NCBI RefSeq assembly: GCF_026248685.1
Contig: NZ_CP111036.1
Coordinates: forward strand, 434,001-498,000
Direction: 5' to 3'
Source of the DNA: Haladaptatus caseinilyticus
GTDB taxonomy: Archaea; Halobacteriota; Halobacteria; Halobacteriales; Haladaptataceae
Length of the DNA stretch: 64,000 nt
A program made the position numbers and the translations under genes. Below, piece after piece: positions 18,310 through 25,907 of this stretch (positions are counted from its first letter, which is position 1; every line of letters begins with the position of its first letter). A model generated the notes under the pieces. That model made no database searches and was not told the origin of the DNA. It was given only the letters and a program-made list of their open reading frames with translations.

Positions 18310-18578
18310 GTGAAAGAACGGGGACGAGTTTGGTGTTCTACGCTTCGCCGGCAGTGGCTGCGACTTTTCGGGTAGTGTCGTCCCTCACGCGACTTCAGTG
18401 CAGGCCTCGGACGTGATGTCCTCGGCCCACACCAGCGCTCACCGCGACTTCTATCCGATGTATGGGACAAACGCTACTCACGCCGGGGCAACTGCTAACC
18501 GAAATCCGCTCACGTCGCTTTGCAAAAACCGAATCAGGAACTGCAAGTAGTCCGCGATCGAAACTGAGCGGCGCAGGG

Positions 18579-18677
18579 TTAGACCCTGAGCACGCGCCGA
18601 AGTTTGCTCACGATACGTCGCCTGAACCGTCGTGGCAGGCGTCGCCACGTGTACATCGCCTTTCGGAACTTGCCCAT
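18579..18677 (-). CDS. Candidate 32-residue, all-basic microprotein
   Basis: ATG at 18677 and TAA at 18579. The product begins MGKFRKAMYTWRRLPRR and has 14 Lys/Arg in 32 residues with no Asp or Glu, plus one Trp, which is remarkable in an acidic-proteome organism. A GAGGTG Shine-Dalgarno lies seven bases before the ATG (18685-18690) and an A/T tract suitable as TATA at 18717-18726, giving a predicted leader of about 20 bases. It is divergent to the NIF3-like gene. It could bind RNA or membranes; it does not match my memory of eL41. Function unknown. Confidence 0.5.
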   Translation of the reverse strand: MGKFRKAMYTWRRLPRRFRRRIVSKLRRVLRV

Positions 18678-18716
18678 GGTTTTACACCTCGATTACCGCT
18701 CGTCCCCGGAAAGGGG

Positions 18717-18726
18717 AATAAAAATA
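18717..18726 (-). promoter_or_regulatory. TATA-like tract for the basic microprotein
   Basis: Reads TATTTTTATT on the minus strand, about 45 bases before the ATG at 18677. Transcription would begin near 18697, leaving room for the Shine-Dalgarno at 18685-18690. Confidence 0.4.
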
Positions 18727-18806
18727 GGCCGGCATCGGTCTTAACCGTGATGGCAGGTGCCACGAAAGCCGGGACATACAAGCCGACAGCTACTCGATGG
18801 AGAGAT

Positions 18807-19568
18807 ATGAATCTCACAGACCTCGCCGAGAGGTACGACGAACGGCTCCGAACTGGCGATTTCGCGGACGTGGATGCGAGCGCGAACGGACTCCAAGTCG
18901 GTCCGGACGAGGCGGAAATCGAACGCGTCGCCTTCGCCGTGGACGCGGCGGAGCAAACCATCGAGGAAGCCTCAGCGTGGGGTGCGGACGCGCTGGTCGC
19001 TCACCACGGCGTGTCGTGGGGGGGCATCGAGCGCGTGACCGGGCGCGACTATCGCCGAATCGCGCCGCTCATCCGGAGCGATATGGCGCTGTACGTCTCA
19101 CATTTGCCGCTCGATGCGCATCCGGACCTGGGCAATGCGGCAGGAGTTGCCGACGTACTCGGGCTCGATTCCAGAGAGCCGTTCGGACGGATGGGACCGG
19201 AGCATATCGGCCAGCGCGGACGCGGGGAGTTCACCGTCCCGAAAATACACGACCGACTGGCCGCCGAACTCGACACGGGTGGACAGGAGGTACAGGTGTT
19301 CGATTTCGGCCCCGAAACAGTCGAGGACGTGGCCATCGTCACCGGAAGCGGCGTGGATTGGCTGGACGAAGCAGTGTCCGTCGGTGCGGACGCGCTGATC
19401 ACCGGCGAAGGAAAACAGAAGGTGTTCCACGAGGCGCGAGAGGCAGGCATCAACGTCTTTCTCGCGGGGCACTACGCCACCGAAACGTTCGGTGTGCAGT
19501 CCCTCCAATCGCTCACCGAGGAATGGGACGTGGAGACGACGTTCATCGATGTACCGACGGGGCTGTAA
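18807..19568 (+). CDS. NIF3-like (DUF34) metal-binding protein
   Basis: A 253-residue NIF3/DUF34 protein. The metal-binding His pair is in ALVAHHGVSWGG near residue 71, and the C-terminal part has DALITGEGKQKVFHEAREAGINVFLAGHYATETFGVQ near residue 200 with the conserved His and Glu. The family has been suggested to be GTP cyclohydrolase-like or a metal insertase, but its role is unsettled. The start is set at 18807 because the sequence matches the family from there (MNLTDLAERYDERLR); upstream in-frame sequence does not. It sits inside the hypusine cluster. Confidence 0.9.
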   Translation: MNLTDLAERYDERLRTGDFADVDASANGLQVGPDEAEIERVAFAVDAAEQTIEEASAWGADALVAHHGVSWGGIERVTGRDYRRIAPLIRSDMALYVSHLPLDAHPDLGNAAGVADVLGLDSREPFGRMGPEHIGQRGRGEFTVPKIHDRLAAELDTGGQEVQVFDFGPETVEDVAIVTGSGVDWLDEAVSVGADALITGEGKQKVFHEAREAGINVFLAGHYATETFGVQSLQSLTEEWDVETTFIDVPTGL

Positions 19569-19673
19569 CTACCGAATCGACGGTACTGAACTACTTACTC
19601 CACAGCGATGAACTACCCGATTGTTCACACTGATTTTTCCGGAATCGTCATACGATTTCATAGAAACAGGAGG

Positions 19674-19681
19674 TATTAAAA
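19674..19681 (+). promoter_or_regulatory. TATA-like element upstream of the structured leader
   Basis: TATTAAAA, preceded by purines that could serve as a BRE. It predicts transcription from about 19703, just before the first stem. The only AUG with a good protein downstream is 230 bases further on. Confidence 0.4.
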
Positions 19682-19702
19682 GGGGGAACGACAAAAAGGT
19701 GA

Positions 19703-19830
19703 ATGTGTCCTGCGGGTTTCAACGGCCCGAGAGGACCGCCGAGACCACCGGAGTCACGTCTCGGTCTCGCCGGACACGGGCCGCCGCCGACCGGCCCCGA
19801 TAGCCGAGCCCTCTGGTTGCGGCTAATCGA
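19703..19830 (+). ncRNA. Candidate structured RNA or leader of the deoxyhypusine synthase gene
   Basis: Four stems follow one another: TCCT/AGGA plus CGGG/CCCG (19708-19735); CCGAGAC/GTCTCGG, seven exact pairs with a 12-base loop (19739-19764); GGGCC/GGCCC (19778-19797); and GATAGCCG with CGGCTAATC, one bulged A (19799-19828). Together they cover nearly every base. It could be a free small RNA or a regulatory 5' leader. GC-rich DNA forms chance stems, so the call rests on the number and exactness of the stems together with the TATA spacing. Confidence 0.4.
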
Positions 19831-19933
19831 AGCACCGCTGACGTTCGACTCCGCGTTACGTGCGCCCTTGTGGCAGTCGGCAACACAGCTTCTAATCGGG
19901 GCATTGAACCACCTGCATGCGACAGAGTTGGAT

Positions 19934-20977
19934 ATGGACGATAGTCACGACGAGCAGGGAGACGAGACACACGGCGACCACGACGAACATCACGTTCACC
20001 GCGAGGAGTTCCACCATGACCCCATCGCCCACGCGGAAGTCCGGGCGGGAATGACGGTCGGCGAACTGGCGGACGAGTACGGTTCCGCAGGGGTCGGCGC
20101 GGCGAACCTTCACAAAGCCGTGGACATCTACGCCGAAATGTTGGGCGACGACGTGACCAACTTCTTCGGCCTCGCCGGAGCCATGGTTCCGACGGGAATG
20201 CGAAAGATCGTCACCGACCTCATCCGCGACGGTCACATCGACGCGCTGGTGACGACCGGTGCGAACCTCACGCACGACGCCATCGAAGGCATCGGCGGCA
20301 AACACCACCACGGACGCGACGAACAGAATGGAAAATCGATGCGCGAGCACGACGAGCAACTGCGTGACGAGGAGGTAGATCGGATTTACAACGTCTACCT
20401 TCCACAGGAGCATTTCGCGCTGTTCGAATCTCACCTTCGCTCGGAAGTCTTCCCTTCCATCGAGGAAACCGTCAGCATCCAGCGCATGACCGAAGAATTG
20501 GGCCGTGCCAACAGCGAAGTCAACGAGCGTGAGGGTATCGAAGAGGACGCCGGAATCGCCGCCGCGGCCTATGAAAACGGCGTTCCGATCTACTGTCCCG
20601 CGGTGCAGGACTCCGTCCTCGGTCTGCAAGCGTGGATGTACTCCCAGACCAGCGACTTCACGCTAGACGCCCTGAAGGACATGACCCACCTGACCGACCT
20701 CGCGTTCGAGGCCGACAAGTCCGGCGCGATGGTCGTCGGCGGCGGCGTGCCGAAAAACTACGTCCTCCAGACGATGCTCGTCTCCCCGAGCGCGTACGAT
20801 TACGGCGTTCAACTGACGATGGATCCGCCGGAAACCGGCGGCCTTTCGGGTGCAACGCTGGATGAGGCGCGGTCGTGGGGGAAGTTGGAGAAGGCGGCAC
20901 GCAACGTGTCCGTGTACGCCGACGCGACGATTACGCTTCCGCTCGTCGTCGCGGCGGCACGGGAACGTATCGAGTAG
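19934..20977 (+). CDS. dhs: Deoxyhypusine synthase
   Basis: Transfers an aminobutyl (or agmatine-derived) group to the hypusine Lys of aIF5A using NAD. The 347-residue product has the NAD-site LVTTGANLTHD near residue 105, GGKHHHG near 121, and the catalytic Lys274 in VVGGGVPKNYVLQT, so it is a true synthase rather than a lysine-less paralog. The N-terminus is unusually His/Asp rich (residues 1-35), possibly metal-binding or just haloadaptive. The ATG at 19934 is chosen because upstream in-frame residues are low-acid and unrelated. Confidence 0.93.
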   Translation: MDDSHDEQGDETHGDHDEHHVHREEFHHDPIAHAEVRAGMTVGELADEYGSAGVGAANLHKAVDIYAEMLGDDVTNFFGLAGAMVPTGMRKIVTDLIRDGHIDALVTTGANLTHDAIEGIGGKHHHGRDEQNGKSMREHDEQLRDEEVDRIYNVYLPQEHFALFESHLRSEVFPSIEETVSIQRMTEELGRANSEVNEREGIEEDAGIAAAAYENGVPIYCPAVQDSVLGLQAWMYSQTSDFTLDALKDMTHLTDLAFEADKSGAMVVGGGVPKNYVLQTMLVSPSAYDYGVQLTMDPPETGGLSGATLDEARSWGKLEKAARNVSVYADATITLPLVVAAARERIE

Positions 20978-20983
20978 CCCAAC

Positions 20984-21373
20984 TCAGTATCGGGTGAACG
21001 TTCCCGACCCGATCTCGATCTCGACGAGCGTGTTCTCCGGATATGCAGTTGCGCCAGCCCCGTAACGGGGATTGATGCGGGTGGCGGCCGCTCTCGTTTC
21101 TTCGTCATCCTCGATGACGGTGGCCGTCCCTTGCACTGTCATCATCCACTCCGCTTTTCCGTCGGTATCCTGCTGGAACGAAACGGCGACGCGCGGGTTG
21201 TCCCGAATGTTCGCGAGTTTTCGGCCGCCGGTTAGAATCGAAATCACTCCATCGTCGTAGTGATACCAGACCGGGGCAACGTGTGGATGGTCGTTCGAAC
21301 TGGTTGCGAGGTGGGCCATTACCGATTCTTCCGATAGGAGGGTTTCGGCTTCGTCGGGGAGCGCGTTCGTCAT
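20984..21373 (-). CDS. Pyridoxamine 5'-phosphate oxidase-family protein, 129 aa
   Basis: Split-barrel flavin/F420-binding fold. Landmarks are MAHLATSSNDHPHVAPVWYHYDDGVISILTGG near residue 20 and NIRDNPRVAVSFQQD near 55, which line the cofactor pocket in this family. It could be an F420-dependent or FMN-dependent reductase; the sequence alone does not tell which. It converges with deoxyhypusine synthase, leaving six bases between the stops. Confidence 0.85.
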   Translation of the reverse strand: MTNALPDEAETLLSEESVMAHLATSSNDHPHVAPVWYHYDDGVISILTGGRKLANIRDNPRVAVSFQQDTDGKAEWMMTVQGTATVIEDDEETRAAATRINPRYGAGATAYPENTLVEIEIGSGTFTRY

Positions 21374-21853
21374 GCCCTAGAAAACGGTGGATGAAGACAA
21401 GTGCTTTGGCGTGACTTTTTGTGCTCCGATGTGTAGGTCGAAACGGCCGATGACGAGACACGTGTTCTGAACTAGTCTGGCGGCTGGTTGTGAGGAACCC
21501 TATGAGTGCCGAGGCCAACTGCTTACGAAAGCGCCGATCACCTTTTTCAGAAAGCTACCACCGGCAGGTAGACGAGGTCGGAGATCGTTCGAGAGGCGGA
21601 TTCATCGGATGTTCGTCGGTACGAGCAAGCAGTGCAAAACGAGCACACGGTTGGATGTCCGGTCGAGATATGGAGATACTACGGAAGCCCGGGACGATTC
21701 CGACGAATCAACCATCGATTCCAAATGAAACCACGTATACGTAGCCAAATATCCATTAGAACAACCATGGTGAAGAGGTTTGTCTAAAAATAGCTGTTTT
21801 TTGCGGACAGATGCGGAACTCTTATCCGTGTACTTCATCTGTGTATAATCGTA
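21374..21853. other. 480-base gap without a supportable gene
   Basis: Short open frames on both strands here lack haloarchaeal composition and family similarity. The segment 21590-21745 has protein-like character in more than one frame (for example VREADSSDVRRYEQAV) but no start or continuation, so it may be a gene remnant. The last 80 bases are AT-rich and hold the likely promoter of the cold-shock gene. Confidence 0.35.
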
Positions 21854-22048
21854 ATGGCAAACGGTAAAGTTGATTTCTTCAACGACACAGGCGGCTACGG
21901 TTTCATTTCGACTGAGGATGCTGACGAGGACGTTTTCTTCCACATGGAAGACGTTGGCGGCGAGGATCTGACGGAAGGCACTGAAATCGAATTCGATATC
22001 GAACAGGCTCCGAAGGGGCCACGCGCGACGAACGTCGTTCGTAACTAA
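21854..22048 (+). CDS. cspA: Cold-shock domain protein, CspA family
   Basis: A 64-residue single cold-shock domain that binds single-stranded RNA or DNA as a chaperone. RNP1 is GGYGFIST near residue 13 and RNP2 is DVFFHMEDV near residue 26. It is full length for the family and strongly acidic. An AT-rich tract with TCTTATCC lies 30 to 35 bases upstream. Monocistronic. Confidence 0.95.
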   Translation: MANGKVDFFNDTGGYGFISTEDADEDVFFHMEDVGGEDLTEGTEIEFDIEQAPKGPRATNVVRN

Positions 22049-22244
22049 ATTCTCGTACTGTCGCACGGAGCGACACGACGAAACACCCTTTTTCAGCGAG
22101 ATAACTTACCGCGAGCAGTAGCTACGTAGCGAACGTCACTGCTGAACCGTACGAATGGAGAATCGGCAATGCACTCCGTTCCACACCGAGAGAACGTGGA
22201 ATCGACCGGTGAGACTCTTTACTGGTCGCCCGTCAATACGACGT

Positions 22245-23087
22245 ATGGGTAGTCACGCATCGCCACGAGTACCACACGATTTCCGGGAGCGGGTGGAGTT
22301 CTATCTCTTAGATCATCGGACACCGCTTGGAAAAGCAATCGACATCTGGCTACTGGTGCTCAATTTGGTGTTCGTCGGTGTTTTCGTGGCACAGACCTAC
22401 TCCGTTTCGGCGACTACGGAAGCGTGGCTGTGGCGCATCGAGGTCGGCATCGCGCTCGTGTTCGTGGTGGAGTACGTACTCCGACTGTACGGTGCCCCAA
22501 ATCGAGTGACTGAGTTTACCAATCCGTACACGATGGTGGATCTGCTTTCGGTGCTTCCGACCCTATCCGTGATATTCCTTCCCGTCTCGGTCGTCATCGT
22601 CAACGTCGGATTCTTACGAGTCCTTCGTATCGTCCGAGTGTTGCGGTTTTATCGGTTCACGCAGGACGAGGAGTTCTTTTTCGGTACCGTGTCCGTCAGC
22701 ACCCTCCGGGCCATGAAACTTCTCCTGACCGTACTAGTCATTTTCTTCGTCTCCGCCGGTCTGTTCTATAACTTCGAACACCGGGCGAACCCCGCCGTCG
22801 ACAACTTCGGCGACGCGTTTTACTACACGGTCGTCACGCTCACGACCGTCGGGTTCGGTGACATAATTCCGGTGACTCAAGCGGGACGCTGGGTGACGGT
22901 GGCCGGGGTTCTCACCGCCATCATCCTCATTCCGTGGCAGGCCGGGAAGATAGTGCGCGAATGGGCACATAGGGAGAAAGTCAATGTGACGTGCCCCCAA
23001 TGCGGGCTTTCATATCACGACCCGGATGCATCTCACTGTAAGGCGTGCGGGCACGTCATCTATCAGGAGTACGACTCACGACAGTAA
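22245..23087 (+). CDS. Voltage-gated potassium channel with C-terminal zinc ribbon
   Basis: A 280-residue six-helix ion channel. S4 carries regularly spaced Arg (FLRVLRIVRVLRFYRF), the pore has TLTTVGFGDIIP giving the K+ selectivity filter, and S6 follows. After S6 the cytoplasmic tail holds two CxxC pairs (CPQCGLSYHDP and CKACGHVIY, residues about 252-275), a zinc ribbon. Such a ribbon on a channel is unusual and could gate it by metal or redox, which is inference. The start at 22245 skips an upstream in-frame stretch with non-halophilic composition; a TATA-like ACTCTTTACT lies about 30 bases before it. Confidence 0.9.
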   Translation: MGSHASPRVPHDFRERVEFYLLDHRTPLGKAIDIWLLVLNLVFVGVFVAQTYSVSATTEAWLWRIEVGIALVFVVEYVLRLYGAPNRVTEFTNPYTMVDLLSVLPTLSVIFLPVSVVIVNVGFLRVLRIVRVLRFYRFTQDEEFFFGTVSVSTLRAMKLLLTVLVIFFVSAGLFYNFEHRANPAVDNFGDAFYYTVVTLTTVGFGDIIPVTQAGRWVTVAGVLTAIILIPWQAGKIVREWAHREKVNVTCPQCGLSYHDPDASHCKACGHVIYQEYDSRQ

Positions 23088-23137
23088 GCGGAACGCACGG
23101 GCGGATGGGCGTTTATGGCGTTCGTGTTCACCTCATT

Positions 23138-23277
23138 CGAGCCGATTACGCGGTAGCTGAAGGCCCGACAACCCGAGGCGAATCGAACGGGCTGCAATCG
23201 GCGCTGGAAGGGGACAAAACCCCCGTCTCGGGAACCAATCAGGTGGCCCCTTCCGGAGCGTGATCGGCGACGGCTCG
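23138..23277 (+). ncRNA. Candidate structured RNA of about 140 nt upstream of pckA
   Basis: The ends pair exactly: CGAGCC (23138-23143) with GGCTCG (23272-23277). Inside is one arm with GCCCG (23163-23167) and CGGGC (23188-23192), and a second with CGCTGGAAGGGG (23202-23213) and CCCCTTCC then AGCG (23247-23260), capped by CCCG-TCT-CGGG. GCCGAT (23141-23146) is also an exact partner of two ATCGGC copies (23197-23202, 23263-23268), so alternative folds exist. A TATA-like GTTTATGG at 23111-23118 would start RNA near 23138. No family recognised. Confidence 0.45.
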
Positions 23278-23334
23278 GTTCGAGAAATCGAATTCGGATC
23301 CCAAATCGGGAAATTATTTACTCAGTTCCGAAAT

Positions 23335-23356
23335 CACGATTCCGCCAAAAATCGTG
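23335..23356. promoter_or_regulatory. Inverted repeat upstream of the pckA promoter
   Basis: CACGATT, eight-base spacer, AATCGTG: an exact 7-bp dyad about 34 bases before the TATA box. The position suits an activator or repressor of gluconeogenesis. It is not the TACT-N7-GAGTA type of TrmB site known in Halobacterium. Confidence 0.35.
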
Positions 23357-23389
23357 TTATGACACCACTAAGGGCGCTGTAAACCGTGC

Positions 23390-23398
23390 ATAATTATA
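23390..23398 (+). promoter_or_regulatory. TATA box of pckA
   Basis: ATAATTATA centred about 23 bases before the ATG at 23417, predicting a leaderless transcript. Confidence 0.55.
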
Positions 23399-23416
23399 GG
23401 CGTCTACGTACCTCTC

Positions 23417-24940
23417 ATGAGTACGATGTCAGACAGTGGGCAGGCAGTCCGACCCCTGAAAGAGACGCTCCCTAATCCGACAGAGGCAGACAATGTCATC
23501 TATAATCCGTCACTCGAAGAACTCCGCGAGTTCTCGCGCGAGTTCGAAACCACGGCGGAGTTCGGTTCCCCGTCCTACGTGAGCCGCGAACGCTCGCGCA
23601 ACGCGGACAAGACGAAAAACGCCATCGACGACGAGTTTGGCGCGGAGGATTATGCACACCTCGAGGACGCCCTCGAATACGCGATGGACAACGAAATCCT
23701 CTGTGTGGACCGCCAAATGGGCCGTCATTCCGAACACTCCTACCGGTGCCGGTTGTACGTCCCGAAAGAATACGGGCGAATCGCCCTCGCGTGGGCGAAA
23801 CTGTTCGAACCCGTGAACGGTGAAGGTGAGCCCGATTTCGTCACCGTCCAAGTGCCCGACTGGGAGGAAATCGCGGTTCGAATCCTCCCCGAAGAGGGAC
23901 TCACCGCGGTTCTGGGAAGCGACTACACCGGCGAAGCGAAGAAGTCGTTCCTCCGACTGTTCATGTTTCACGCCAAGCGAAACGGTGGTCTCGGTCTCCA
24001 CGCGGGAAGCAAACGAGTCACGCTGCGTGACACCGACGGTGACCTCCAGAACGTCGGACAGGCGTTCCTCGGTCTCTCCGCGACCGGAAAATCGACGCTG
24101 ACCGCTCACGGCCTCTGGCTGGACGAGGAGGACGGCGAAACGGCAACGATGCTTCAGGACGACGTTTGTGCCCTCCTTCCCGACGGCTCTATCGCGGGGA
24201 GCGAAGGCAACGGCCTGTACGTCAAGACTATCGGACTGGATGCCGAGGAACAGCCCTCGATGTACGACGCCGTGACCCACGAATCGGCCGTGCTCGAAAA
24301 CGTCGATGTAGCGGACGACGGAACCGTGGATTTCGACAGTGACCGCCACACGTCCAACGGGCGAGCCATCATCCTCCGCGACCATCTGTCGTCCGCGGGC
24401 GAGGATATCGACCTCGATGGGGTGGACCAAATATTCTTCATCACCCGGAACCCGATCATGCCGCCGGTCGCCAAACTTTCGTCCGAGGAGGCCGCGGCGG
24501 CGTTCATGCTGGGCGAGTCCATCGAAACCAGCGCCGGTGACCCCTCGAAAGCCGGCGAGTCCATTCGCGTCGTCGGCACCAACCCGTTCATCGTCGGATC
24601 GAAAGGCGAGGAAGGAAACCGCTTCCGTAACCTCATCGACGACCTCGGTGTGGACTGTTTCGTCCTCAACACGGGCCACCTCGGCGGGAAAGATATCGGG
24701 GTCACCGAATCGGTGACCCTCCTCCGAGAGATCGCCCGCGGGACGGTCGAATGGACCGAGGACGAGGCCACGGGCCTCACCGTCCCGAGTTCGGTACCCG
24801 GAATCGATATCCAGGAGTTCGGCGTGGCCGACAACGTCGCCGACTACGAGTCGGAATTGGAGAACCTGCGTACCGAGCGTCAGGTCCACTTGGACACGTT
24901 CGAGGACCTGGACGAAGACATCAAGGACGCCGACTACTAG
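23417..24940 (+). CDS. pckA: Phosphoenolpyruvate carboxykinase (ATP)
   Basis: Converts oxaloacetate plus ATP to PEP, the entry to gluconeogenesis. The 507-residue protein has the kinase-1a P-loop as FLGLSATGKSTLTAHG near residue 217, kinase-2/metal site DDVCAL near 253, and RTS-like substrate residues (SPSYVSRERSRNADK) near residue 52. The ATG at 23417 fits the leaderless promoter; a second ATG three codons on is possible. The C-terminal tail after about residue 465 is strongly acidic. Ppc, the reverse-direction carboxylating enzyme, lies 19 kb away. Confidence 0.93.
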   Translation: MSTMSDSGQAVRPLKETLPNPTEADNVIYNPSLEELREFSREFETTAEFGSPSYVSRERSRNADKTKNAIDDEFGAEDYAHLEDALEYAMDNEILCVDRQMGRHSEHSYRCRLYVPKEYGRIALAWAKLFEPVNGEGEPDFVTVQVPDWEEIAVRILPEEGLTAVLGSDYTGEAKKSFLRLFMFHAKRNGGLGLHAGSKRVTLRDTDGDLQNVGQAFLGLSATGKSTLTAHGLWLDEEDGETATMLQDDVCALLPDGSIAGSEGNGLYVKTIGLDAEEQPSMYDAVTHESAVLENVDVADDGTVDFDSDRHTSNGRAIILRDHLSSAGEDIDLDGVDQIFFITRNPIMPPVAKLSSEEAAAAFMLGESIETSAGDPSKAGESIRVVGTNPFIVGSKGEEGNRFRNLIDDLGVDCFVLNTGHLGGKDIGVTESVTLLREIARGTVEWTEDEATGLTVPSSVPGIDIQEFGVADNVADYESELENLRTERQVHLDTFEDLDEDIKDADY

Positions 24941-25054
24941 CCCACGACGTCGCAATTTTTCCCACGTTGGGGTTGCGTATTTTTGGCTGTTTTTCCGTGG
25001 AGACCGGTTTCGCCGAGTTATGCACTCACATCGAACGGTGGTTCCAGTCGGCTG

Positions 25055-25542
25055 ATGCGGATAATTCGGCCGGGAACGGGGAAATCCACCTTCGCCAAAC
25101 GGTTGGGAGATGCACTGGACAGACCGGTCACCCACCTCGATGCCCATTTCTGGGAACCGGGGTGGGAAAAGCCTGATAGCGACGAGTGGGAGAGAACGCA
25201 TAGAACGTTCATCGGGGAATTGGAGCGGATACTGGATGGCAATTACGGGAGCACCTTCGACGCCGCGGACACCGTGATTTTGCTCATCGTATCGCGATAC
25301 GTCTGCCTCTTCCGGGTTATCAGGCGGTGGCTTCGGAACGACGGTCAGGCGCGCCCGGACATGGCCGAGGGCTGTGAGGAGAAAGTCGATCTCGAATTTC
25401 TACGGTACGTCTGGAACTTCCCGGTGCAAAAGATCCCTGCGATGGAACGAACGTTCGCACGGCTGGCGAGGAAACGGCCGTGATTCGACTGCAGTCGAAC
25501 GCGGAACGTGAGACGTTTCTCGACCGTCATCGGGTCGAGTAG
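25055..25542 (+). pseudogene. Decayed P-loop kinase (adenylate-kinase/topology-modulator-like)
   Basis: The frame from 25055 to 25483 clearly belongs to the small P-loop kinase family with GKST, LDRPVTHLDAHFWEPGW, DGNYGST and RPDMAEGCEEKVDLEFLRYVWNFP. It is damaged in three ways. The P-loop reads IIRPGTGKST and lacks the first Gly, as if three residues were lost. The FDAADTVILL region is short by about four residues. The family-like C-terminus (VIRLQSNAERETFL) is in another frame, 25494 to 25542, so a frameshift lies near 25480. A functional product is unlikely. Confidence 0.65.
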
Positions 25543-25581
25543 GTGTGCAGCGTTCGGATCGAATCCGAGACGGACGTCGTT

Positions 25582-25800
25582 TCAGTTCAACACGTCCACT
25601 TCGTTCGCCAAATCCCGCGGTTCATCGACGGGACCGTTCACGAACAGACCGTGGCCGATGATGGCGCTCGCGACGATCCCCGCCGCGATGATCGCCATCG
25701 GAAGGGATACCGAAGTCAGTATCCCGATACCGGCACCGATGCTCATACTCGCGGCGATACCGAACAGGACGAGGTCGTAGTACTGCCACGTGTATGCCAT
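25582..25800 (-). CDS. Small membrane protein, 72 aa
   Basis: Two membrane helices, about residues 8-30 and 33-53, joined by a tight turn, then an acidic cytoplasmic tail (GPVDEPRDLANEVDVLN). The codon choice and acid tail look haloarchaeal. No family function is recognised. The ORF is compact and has its own start (ATG at 25800). Confidence 0.65.
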   Translation of the reverse strand: MAYTWQYYDLVLFGIAASMSIGAGIGILTSVSLPMAIIAAGIVASAIIGHGLFVNGPVDEPRDLANEVDVLN

Positions 25801-25907
25801 GCGGACGAGTTGTGTCTCCAGCCACGAATAGCTAGGGACAAAATTGAGCGGCAGAAGCGTCGTGAAAGCAGTTCACGTGGTATCGAGTTCGATCGAGTGC
25901 TGTCGAA

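Larger units (their letters stand above)
18310..18806. other. 497-base gap holding only a candidate microprotein
   Basis: No standard gene. A highly basic 32-residue reading frame with its own TATA box and Shine-Dalgarno sequence lies on the minus strand (18579-18677, listed separately). An in-frame extension of the NIF3 gene crosses this stretch but lacks haloarchaeal protein composition. The first 150 bases after the agmatinase stop show no feature I can name. Confidence 0.5.
19569..19933. other. 365-base gap before deoxyhypusine synthase with a candidate structured RNA
   Basis: No gene. A TATA-like TATTAAAA at 19674-19681 is followed about 25 bases later by four consecutive stem-loops (19708-19829, listed separately). 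The remaining 100 bases up to the start codon contain a weaker stem (GCAC...GTGC near 19832-19863) and nothing else I can name. Long leaders are unusual in Halobacteria. Confidence 0.45.
23088..23416. other. 329-base gap upstream of pckA with a candidate RNA and an inverted repeat
   Basis: No gene. The first two thirds hold nested stems (23138-23277, listed separately). The last third is AT-rich with a 7-bp inverted repeat at 23335-23356 and the pckA TATA box at 23390-23398. Confidence 0.5.

Noticed and set aside
18462-18806. In-frame N-terminal extension of the NIF3-like protein
   Set aside because: 115 extra residues with basic, Pro-rich composition and no match; family homology begins exactly at 18807.
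21490-21744. 84-residue + frame before cspA
   Set aside because: Ser/Arg-rich composition unlike haloarchaeal proteins, no start signal, no family.
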